A stretch of DNA of 6,476 nt from CAZWUZ01 sp964637655 [NCBI: uncultured bacterium] (GTDB lineage: Bacteria; DAOPZR01), in contig CAZWUZ010000217.1 in NCBI GenBank assembly GCA_964637655.1, positions 1-6,476 of the forward strand, written 5' to 3'. Shown here piece after piece: positions 1 to 4,681 of the stretch. Every line of letters starts with the position of its first letter. Within the stretch, counting starts at the first letter, position 1. Both the position numbers and the translations under genes were made by a program. The notes below the pieces were generated by a model. It had not been told where the DNA came from, did not search any database, and saw nothing but the letters and a program-made list of their open reading frames with translations.

Positions 1-337
1 CGAGGCCTGGCCGGTCATCAGCTACTTGTTTGCCCCCCCGGCGGCAGTGACGGACGCCAAGGCGCTGAAGGTGCTGCAGGATGCGGCGGCAGCACCGGCG
101 CTTGACGCGGCGGCAATGCTGCTCGAGGCGCAGGCGGACTGGTCGGCGCCGGCGCTCGAGACGGCGCTGCGCACGCTGCCGGAAAAACTCGGGCTGGGCA
201 TGGGCAAGGTGATGCAGCCGCTGCGGGTCGCGGTGTGCGGCACGACCGCCAGCCCGGGACTCTTCGAGTCGCTGGCCTTTCTCGGGAAGGATGAAACGCT
301 GCGGCGGCTGCGCGCCTGCCGCGCGACGCTCGGCTGA
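1..337 (+). CDS. gltX: Glutamyl-tRNA synthetase, C-terminal fragment (5' end outside window)
   Basis: This is the last 111 residues of a class I glutamyl-tRNA synthetase, which attaches glutamate to tRNA-Glu (or tRNA-Glu and tRNA-Gln in a non-discriminating enzyme) in the cytoplasm. The frame is open from base 2 and stops with TGA at 335-337. The fragment covers the helical anticodon-binding domain. Its near-C-terminal block GKVMQPLRVAVCGTTASPG (about visible residues 68-86), followed by LFESLAFLGKDETLRRL, is the conserved ending of bacterial GltX. The catalytic HIGH and KMSKS motifs lie upstream and are not visible. The downstream TPR gene begins one base after the stop, so the two are probably cotranscribed. 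The family assignment is firm; full length and tRNA specificity cannot be judged. Confidence 0.93.
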   Translation, partial: EAWPVISYLFAPPAAVTDAKALKVLQDAAAAPALDAAAMLLEAQADWSAPALETALRTLPEKLGLGMGKVMQPLRVAVCGTTASPGLFESLAFLGKDETLRRLRACRATLG

Positions 338-338
338 C

Positions 339-1871
339 ATGCCTGACCTGCCGCGCCGCAAGCCGCTGCTGCCGCTGCGCGTGCGGCTGCAGCTCCGCGC
401 GCGCAGTATCTGGCGCGAACAGAAGCCGCTGCTCTTCCTGACGCTGGCGGAAGTGCTGCTTGCGGGCGGACTGCTTGCCTGGTGGCTGGCACCGCGCCCG
501 GCGGCCCCGCCGCCGCCACCGCTGCCGGTGGTGGCGGTTCCCGGCGATACCATTGCGGTCAGTACCGGGCCGGGCATCCCGCTGACGCGCGAGGAACTGC
601 TCTGGCTCGACGACAACCCGAACGAGGAAGTCCCGGAAACGCTGTACGAGGACCTGATCGCGCGCCCGCAGTTGCAGAACGCGGCGACCCTGGAACAATT
701 GCGCGACCTGCCGGCAGGAAAAGTGAGCGTGAGCAATGCGGCGCTGCTCTTTGCGCGGCGCTTTCACGGCGAACTGGACGTGGCGCAGTACGAGACGCAA
801 CTCGACGACCTTGCCCGGCAGCTCAGTTTGCGCCTGTCGGGGACCATGCCGCCGACGGAGCGCGTGCAGACCCTGCTCAACTTCGTCTACCTGCGCGACC
901 GCTTTGCCGCCACGGGTGAGAGCGCGTGGTTCGACGACCTGCTGCGGCGCGGCCGCGGTGACGACCTGACCATGGCCATGCTGCTGCTGTCGCTCGGGCA
1001 GCGGCTCGGCTTTCCGCTGACGGCGGTGCGCGCGCCTGACGGTCTCTGGCTGCGCATTTCCGTCGAGGGGGGCGAGCGCTGGTTCATCGATCCCGCCACC
1101 GGGGTGCCGACCAACGAGGCGGGGGCGCGGGGAAAATTCGGCGTCACCGAGGCGGTGACGCGGCGCGGGGTGCTGCTCGACGACGTCAACGCTCACGGGG
1201 TGGTGGCGGAATGCTACGCGCGGCAGGCGCAGGAGCGGGCGCGACAGCTGCGCGCGGTCGAGGCGCTCGACCTGGTCAACGCGGGACTGGGGTTCGACCC
1301 GGCGCATCCGCGCCTGCTGCTGCTGCAGGGTGAACTGCTGAGCGTAGCGCAGCCGCAGGCGGCGCTCCCCGTGCTCAAGGAACTGGCGGAACGGCGCGAT
1401 GCGCCGGCGCGGGCGCAGTACCTCTACGGGCGGGCGCTGCGCGCGCTCGGGCGCCCGGACGAGGCGCTGCCGTGGCTGCTCAAAGCGACCGCGACGGAGA
1501 ACGACAGCGCGGCATGGCGCGAGCGCGCCGCCTGCCGGCGCGAACTCAACCAGTGCACCGAGGCGGTGGCGGATTACCGCCAGGCGGCGCTGCTCATGTC
1601 CGGCGACATGGAAGTGATCCGCGGGTATGCGGACGCGCTGACCGAGTACGGGCTGGAACTGCGCCGGCAGCAGAAGCTGGCGGAGGCGGAACAGGCCTTT
1701 ACCCAGGCGCTGGCGCTTTACGGGCGCGACGCGCGGGCGCTCTTCGGACGCGCACGCACGCGCATCAACCGCAACGACCGCGCCGGCGCGGTCGCCGACC
1801 TCAAGGCGGTGCTGCGCCTCGACCCCAACCACAGCGAGGCGCGCCAGCTGCTCGCGCGCTTCGAACGCTGA
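339..1871 (+). CDS. Membrane-anchored SirB1-like (transglutaminase-like fold) / TPR protein
   Basis: 510 residues. Seen: a basic N-terminus (1-30), one hydrophobic segment at about 31-50, and a proline-rich linker at 51-64. A globular region at about 130-255 resembles the SirB1 / Transglut_core2 family: a WFDDLLRRGRGDDL block near 197-210, a helix ending in QRLGFPL, and RWFIDPATG at 247-255. From about 300 to the end are TPR-like helical pairs, clearest at 356-386, 389-420 and 464-497 (ARALFGRARTRINRN, then AVADLKAVLRLDPNH). Known: E. coli SirB1 also joins this domain to TPR-like helices, but lacks a membrane anchor. The only cysteines are C292, C399 and C406, so there is no transglutaminase nucleophile in the domain, which is probably a binding fold. 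Predicted topology puts the bulk outside the cytoplasm. The ATG at 339 is preferred; an in-frame ATG at 291 would overlap gltX by 47 bases. Function unknown, perhaps an envelope scaffold. Confidence 0.8.
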   Translation: MPDLPRRKPLLPLRVRLQLRARSIWREQKPLLFLTLAEVLLAGGLLAWWLAPRPAAPPPPPLPVVAVPGDTIAVSTGPGIPLTREELLWLDDNPNEEVPETLYEDLIARPQLQNAATLEQLRDLPAGKVSVSNAALLFARRFHGELDVAQYETQLDDLARQLSLRLSGTMPPTERVQTLLNFVYLRDRFAATGESAWFDDLLRRGRGDDLTMAMLLLSLGQRLGFPLTAVRAPDGLWLRISVEGGERWFIDPATGVPTNEAGARGKFGVTEAVTRRGVLLDDVNAHGVVAECYARQAQERARQLRAVEALDLVNAGLGFDPAHPRLLLLQGELLSVAQPQAALPVLKELAERRDAPARAQYLYGRALRALGRPDEALPWLLKATATENDSAAWRERAACRRELNQCTEAVADYRQAALLMSGDMEVIRGYADALTEYGLELRRQQKLAEAEQAFTQALALYGRDARALFGRARTRINRNDRAGAVADLKAVLRLDPNHSEARQLLARFER

Positions 1872-1893
1872 TCAGGAAGCGAGAATCTTTTTT
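1857..1893 (+). terminator. Possible weak terminator for the gltX-TPR transcript
   Basis: A 6-bp inverted repeat (CGCTTC at 1857-1862, GAAGCG at 1876-1881) with a 13-base loop spans the TPR gene stop and is followed six bases later by a run of six T at 1888-1893. The stem is short, the loop long and the T run detached, so it is a weak candidate. It lies over the 3' end of the opposing kinase gene, and no better terminator is visible for the plus-strand transcript. Confidence 0.22.
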
Positions 1894-2849
1894 GCCTCGC
1901 TGCGGATGAGGTCCCAGGTCGCGGGGGGCATTTTGGCGCCGATGACCTCGACGATCTTTCCCGAGGTGAGCGCCCCGAGGCGGCAGCATTGCTCGAGCGT
2001 GGCGTCGTTGAGAAACCCGTAGAGGAAGCCCGAGGCGTAGAGGTCGCCCGCGCCCGTGGTGTCGATGGCCTTGGCCGGGATGATGCCCACGTGGGCAATG
2101 TCGTCGCCGCGCTGCGCCAGCGAACCCTTTTTCCCGAGCTTGACGACAGCGAGTTCCACCTGGCGCGCGATGCTGGCGAGCGCCTCCTCGCCCTCGTGCC
2201 CGGTGTAGGCCTTCGCCTCCTCCTCGTTGGCAAAGACAATGTCGACAAAATTGGTGACGATGTCGGTGAGGAAGGAGCGGTTCTCCTCGACGACGTTGTA
2301 GGAGGCGAGGTCGATGGCGAGGCGGCAGCCGGCGGCCTTGGCCCGCTCGGCGGCGCGACGTACCAGCGCGTGGTTCTGCACGAGGTAGCCCTCGAGGTGG
2401 ACGAGCGTGCGCGTGGCGAACAGGTCGGCGGGGAGGTCGTCCGGGCCCATCTCGATGGCGGCACCGAGGTAGGTGGCGAAGGTACGCTCGACGTCGGGGG
2501 TGATCAGCGCGATGGCGTGTCCCGTCGGCTGCGTGCCGCGGCGCAGCAGCGGCTGCACCCCGCCCGCCTGCAGGTCGGCGGCGAAAGCCGCCCCGAGCTC
2601 GTCGCTGCCCGTCTTGCCGGCAAACGCACAGGGGACACCGAGCTGGCCCAGCCCGCTGATGGTGTTGGCGGTGGCGCCGCCGGCAGTGAGGCGCGTTTCT
2701 CCCAGCTGCGCGCGCAGCGCCTGTGCCCGCGCGTGGTCGACGAGGTTCATTGATCCCTTGGGCAGCTGCTGCCGCGCGAGAAAGTCATCATCGACGCGTG
2801 CCAGTACGTCAACCAGTGCATTACCGATACCGAGGACGGAAACGCTCAT
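1872..2849 (-). CDS. PfkB-family kinase, probably adenosine kinase
   Basis: 325 residues, the usual length for PfkB/ribokinase-superfamily kinases. The likely reaction is ATP-dependent phosphorylation of adenosine to AMP (purine salvage, cytoplasm). Seen: the N-terminal strand VLGIGNALVDVL (5-16); the first PfkB signature region GGATANTISGLGQLGVPCA (57-75), followed by GKTGSDELG; the NxxE-type motif in FANEEEAKAYTG (207-218); and the second signature DTTGAGDLYASGF (263-275), where D269 should be the catalytic base and the preceding glycines form the anion hole. The GGATANT motif and overall pattern fit bacterial adenosine kinases, but ribokinase, fructokinase or another nucleoside kinase is not excluded. 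The ATG at 2849 is chosen because GGGAGAG sits five bases upstream; an in-frame GTG at 2885 lacks a ribosome site. It follows the rpsU terminator and ends tail to tail against the TPR gene. Confidence 0.85.
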   Translation of the reverse strand: MSVSVLGIGNALVDVLARVDDDFLARQQLPKGSMNLVDHARAQALRAQLGETRLTAGGATANTISGLGQLGVPCAFAGKTGSDELGAAFAADLQAGGVQPLLRRGTQPTGHAIALITPDVERTFATYLGAAIEMGPDDLPADLFATRTLVHLEGYLVQNHALVRRAAERAKAAGCRLAIDLASYNVVEENRSFLTDIVTNFVDIVFANEEEAKAYTGHEGEEALASIARQVELAVVKLGKKGSLAQRGDDIAHVGIIPAKAIDTTGAGDLYASGFLYGFLNDATLEQCCRLGALTSGKIVEVIGAKMPPATWDLIRSEAKKILAS

Positions 2850-2854
2850 GTCAG

Positions 2855-2861
2855 CTCTCCC
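2855..2861 (-). promoter_or_regulatory. Ribosome-binding site of the PfkB kinase gene
   Basis: On the minus strand GGGAGAG is separated by CTGAC from the ATG at 2849-2847. This fixes the start at 2849 and rejects a 12-residue N-terminal extension from a GTG at 2885. Confidence 0.7.
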
Positions 2862-2900
2862 GGGTGCCGCGGATGCCGCCGTCACGGACAGCGGTCAGGC

Positions 2901-2934
2901 AATAAAAAAACCTGCCGCGGCAGGCCGCGGCAGG
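2901..2934 (-). terminator. Strong intrinsic terminator downstream of rpsU
   Basis: A perfect 10-bp GC-rich stem (CCTGCCGCGG at 2911-2920, CCGCGGCAGG at 2925-2934) closes a 4-base loop. Read on the minus strand it is followed at once by seven T (2910-2904), then ATT. It begins 18 bases past the rpsU stop and ends the acylphosphatase-rpsU transcript. There is no T run on the plus-strand side, so it acts in one direction. Confidence 0.93.
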
Positions 2935-2952
2935 CATGGTGAGCAGCATCGC

Positions 2953-3135
2953 TCAGGTGTGGGTCTTGCGACGGGCGCGCTGGATCGCTTTCTTCAGCGC
3001 GCGCCGGCGGGCATCGCTCGGCTTCTCATAGCGCGAACGCTTGCGTGCCTCGCGCAGGTTGGTTGCCGCCTCCTGCTTGAAGCGCTTGAGCGCCTTCTCC
3101 AGTGTGCCGAAATCGGCCACTTTTACATTGACCAT
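2953..3135 (-). CDS. rpsU: 30S ribosomal protein bS21
   Basis: 60 residues, highly basic, a little shorter than E. coli bS21 (71). bS21 binds the 30S platform near the 3' end of 16S rRNA and helps initiation. Seen: the N-terminal strand VNVKV, the helix TLEKALKRFKQEA, the family hallmark RKRSRYEKPSDARRR (about 34-48), and a Lys/Arg-rich tail. Start choice: the ATG at 3135 follows GGTGAG by four bases. A GTG three codons upstream (3144) falls inside that ribosome site, so it is unlikely to be used. The acylphosphatase stop is 27 bases upstream, so the two genes should share one transcript; an intrinsic terminator follows 18 bases after the stop. Identification is firm. Confidence 0.93.
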   Translation of the reverse strand: MVNVKVADFGTLEKALKRFKQEAATNLREARKRSRYEKPSDARRRALKKAIQRARRKTHT

Positions 3136-3139
3136 GTCT

Positions 3140-3145
3140 CTCACC
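3140..3145 (-). promoter_or_regulatory. Ribosome-binding site of rpsU
   Basis: The minus strand reads GGGGTGAG then AGAC before the ATG at 3135. The site includes the alternative GTG at 3144-3142, which supports initiation at the ATG and a 60-residue product. Confidence 0.65.
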
Positions 3146-3162
3146 CCATTTCCGTCAACGAT

Positions 3163-3432
3163 TCAGAAGCGGATACGGAACTCCGTCTCGCCGTCACGGA
3201 CCGGCTCGTCACTGACGAGGTTCCGGTCAACGCGGCCCGGCGGGTCGTCCAGCACCGCGGCGAAGAAGGCGGCCACCGTTGCCGGGGCACCCTGCGCCTC
3301 GATGAGTACCGACCCGTCCAGTTGGTTCTTCACCAGCCCGGTCAGGTCGCGGTTGCGGGCACAACTCGCGGTGTGATAACGAAATCCGACGCCCTGCACC
3401 CGCCCGTAAACGACCATTTTGCGACGCAGCAT
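3163..3432 (-). CDS. acyP: Acylphosphatase
   Basis: 89 residues, the standard length for a small single-domain acylphosphatase, a cytoplasmic enzyme that hydrolyses carboxyl-phosphate bonds such as acetyl phosphate or 1,3-bisphosphoglycerate. Seen: the signature GRVQGVGFRYH at 10-20, whose loop binds phosphate and whose arginine (R18) is the substrate-binding catalytic residue; and GLVKNQLDGSVLIEAQG at 32-48, where N36 matches the catalytic asparagine. The C-terminal strand TEFRIRF is typical (family usually ends in F-x-I/V-x-x). The ATG at 3432 is taken because a GGGCGG-like stretch lies a few bases upstream; a second ATG at 3417, just before the core domain, has no ribosome site. It is the first gene after the promoter at 3482-3510 and precedes rpsU by 27 bases. 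The pairing with rpsU is probably only positional. Confidence 0.93.
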   Translation of the reverse strand: MLRRKMVVYGRVQGVGFRYHTASCARNRDLTGLVKNQLDGSVLIEAQGAPATVAAFFAAVLDDPPGRVDRNLVSDEPVRDGETEFRIRF

Positions 3433-3481
3433 ACTGTCCGCCCGGCAGGCACACGCCCGCCATCCGCTACAATAACATCCG

Positions 3482-3510
3482 ATTATAGCGCATTTTGCGG
3501 AAAAAAGCAA
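3482..3510 (-). promoter_or_regulatory. Sigma-70-type promoter for acyP-rpsU
   Basis: On the minus strand, -35 TTGCTT (3510-3505) and a perfect -10 TATAAT (3487-3482) are 17 bases apart, the ideal spacing. The predicted start near 3475 gives a leader of about 43 bases before the acylphosphatase ATG. The AT-rich tract around 3481-3525 stands out from its GC-rich surroundings. Confidence 0.85.
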
Positions 3511-3531
3511 GTGATATTTTACTGCTGACTC

Positions 3532-3560
3532 TTGACCGGCAGGCGCCGCTATGATACCAT
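3532..3560 (+). promoter_or_regulatory. Promoter for tRNA-Gly and possibly the downstream genes
   Basis: -35 TTGACC (3532-3537) and -10 TACCAT (3555-3560) are 17 bases apart, with an extended -10 TG at 3552-3553. Transcription would start near 3567, leaving only about five bases before the mature tRNA 5' end. A more consensus-like hexamer, TATGAT (3550-3555), is only 12 bases from this -35 and would need a weak -35 (CTGACT, 3525-3530) at 19 bases. It stands back to back with the acyP-rpsU promoter; the two -35 boxes are 21 bases apart. Confidence 0.65.
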
Positions 3561-3571
3561 AGGAACGTAGA

Positions 3572-3646
<75 letters not shown>

Positions 3647-3650
3647 TACT

Positions 3651-3686
3651 CTCCCGGTGCCGCGGTGCGGTACGGGGCGACCGGAG
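3651..3686 (+). promoter_or_regulatory. Possible hairpin covering the ribosome site of the small membrane protein gene
   Basis: CTCCCGGT at 3651-3658 can pair with ACCGGAG at 3680-3686, giving seven pairs with one bulged C. The 3' arm contains GGAG (3683-3686), the only ribosome-binding candidate for the ATG at 3698. There is no T run, so it is not an intrinsic terminator. In such GC-rich DNA it may be chance. Confidence 0.3.
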
Positions 3687-3697
3687 ACCGATGCCCC

Positions 3698-4057
3698 ATG
3701 TGGACGACGATCAAGTACCTGGCTATCATCATCGGTATCGTGTACGGCGTCAACTGGTTCTTCTCTGATTTCCAGGAGACGCGGATGAAGCAGCAGCATC
3801 AGGCGTCGCTCAAACGCTTCTATGAGGAACAGAACCGCTATCCGCGCTCTTTCGAGGAAATGGAAAGCATCAAGTCGCGTCAGGACGGGTTTCCGTACGT
3901 GGAGCCGTATACCAACCGCGACGACCCGCCGAAAAACGGGCGCTGGATGGTCAACGAGGACCGGGGCGTGATCTTCATCCGCCGCTTTGTCTTCGACGAG
4001 CGCGGGCGCAAGGTGCTCGATGCGGACGGGCAGCAGCGTTACAAGGACGAGTACTGA
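3698..4057 (+). CDS. Small single-pass membrane protein, unknown function
   Basis: 119 residues. Not recognised. Seen: a short N-terminus (MWTTIK), one hydrophobic segment at about 6-23 (KYLAIIIGIVYGVNWFF), then a charged soluble domain, probably outside the cytoplasm. The region after the membrane segment, LKRFYEEQNRYPRSFEEMES (about 38-57), looks like the start of a type II pseudopilin/major pilin globular head, where a helix runs into an 'NGRYP-x-S-x-E-E-L' type motif; the late part (RRFVFDERGRKVLDADG) is strand-rich. There is no prepilin peptidase site (G-F-x-x-x-E), so it is not a canonical pilin. Start: the ATG at 3698 follows GGAG by 11 bases, rather long; an ATG at 3691 is in another frame and gives only a short peptide. 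It lies 51 bases after tRNA-Gly and 8 bases before rdgB, so it is likely part of one transcript. Confidence 0.75.
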   Translation: MWTTIKYLAIIIGIVYGVNWFFSDFQETRMKQQHQASLKRFYEEQNRYPRSFEEMESIKSRQDGFPYVEPYTNRDDPPKNGRWMVNEDRGVIFIRRFVFDERGRKVLDADGQQRYKDEY

Positions 4058-4065
4058 CGTGTCCT

Positions 4066-4674
4066 ATGCCGCTGCTCATTGCCACCAACAACGCGCATAA
4101 AATCACCGAGATTACCGCCATCCTGCAGCCGCAGCGGCTGCAGCTGGTGACCCCCGCGCAGCGCTCCGTGTCGCTCGACGTCGAGGAAAACGGTGAAACC
4201 TACGCGGCCAATGCGCTGCTCAAGGCGCGGGAGGGCGTGCGCCTGACCGGACTGCCGACGCTGGCGGACGATTCCGGGCTTGAAGTCGCGGCGCTGGACG
4301 GCAAACCAGGGTTGCACTCGAGCCGCTGGCACGGGCACCTGCCGCAGGCGGAGAAGAACGCGCTGCTCGTCGCGGAACTGGCGCAGCAACCCGCGGCACC
4401 GCGTACGGCGCGCTTTGTCTGCACGGCCGCGCTGGTGCTGCCGTCCGGCGAGGAATTCACCTTTTTCGGCGAGTGCCGCGGCAGCATCGCGGTCGCCGCG
4501 CGCGGGGCGCAGGGGTTCGGCTATGACCCGGTCTTCCTCGTCGACGGACGTGACGGGCTGACCATGGCGGAACTTCCCGAGGGGGAGAAGAACCGCATTT
4601 CGCACCGCGCCCGCGCCCTGCAGGCGCTGCGCGCGCATCCCGCCTGGGTGGCACTGGAAGCGGGGAAACCGTAG
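4066..4674 (+). CDS. rdgB: RdgB/HAM1-family non-canonical purine NTP pyrophosphatase
   Basis: 202 residues, as in E. coli RdgB (197). It hydrolyses dITP/ITP, XTP and related deaminated purine nucleotides to the monophosphate and pyrophosphate, keeping them out of DNA and RNA; cytoplasmic, Mg-dependent, normally a dimer. Seen in order: ATNNAHKITEI (6-16), nucleotide-binding loop; DVEENGETYAANALLKA (38-54) with the metal-binding Glu region retained; LADDSGLEVAALDG (66-79) with the conserved Asp pair; PGLHSSRW (81-88); GFGYDPVF (150-157); and EKNRISHRARAL (174-185). Two departures from the usual family text: AAN where most members have an E before N (residue 48), and SHRA where SHRG is common. 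The start is eight bases after the preceding stop without a good ribosome site, suggesting translational coupling. The YfhO-like gene starts seven bases after its stop. Confidence 0.94.
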   Translation: MPLLIATNNAHKITEITAILQPQRLQLVTPAQRSVSLDVEENGETYAANALLKAREGVRLTGLPTLADDSGLEVAALDGKPGLHSSRWHGHLPQAEKNALLVAELAQQPAAPRTARFVCTAALVLPSGEEFTFFGECRGSIAVAARGAQGFGYDPVFLVDGRDGLTMAELPEGEKNRISHRARALQALRAHPAWVALEAGKP

Positions 4675-4681
4675 GCGCGCG

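Noticed and set aside
18-1832. Open frame of 604 codons on the minus strand, antisense to gltX and the TPR gene.
   Set aside because: Its product is an Arg/Gln/Pro/Ala-rich string without domains, and the opposite strand carries clear protein families. Long antisense frames are expected in such GC-rich coding DNA.
1989-2753. Plus-strand frame of 254 codons opposite the kinase, Gly/Val/Glu-rich.
   Set aside because: It is a mirror of the kinase codons with no ribosome site and no family features.
2911-2934. GC-rich palindrome as a possible repeat unit or protein-binding operator.
   Set aside because: The T run immediately on the minus-strand side and its position 18 bases after rpsU explain it as an intrinsic terminator. 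It is not seen elsewhere in the window.
2473-3528. Plus-strand frame of 351 codons across the kinase, terminator and rpsU.
   Set aside because: It runs antisense through an intrinsic terminator and three confirmed minus-strand features, and has no recognisable domain.
3654-3684. GC-rich inverted repeat after the tRNA as a terminator.
   Set aside because: There is no T tract after it, so it is listed only as a possible hairpin over the ribosome site.
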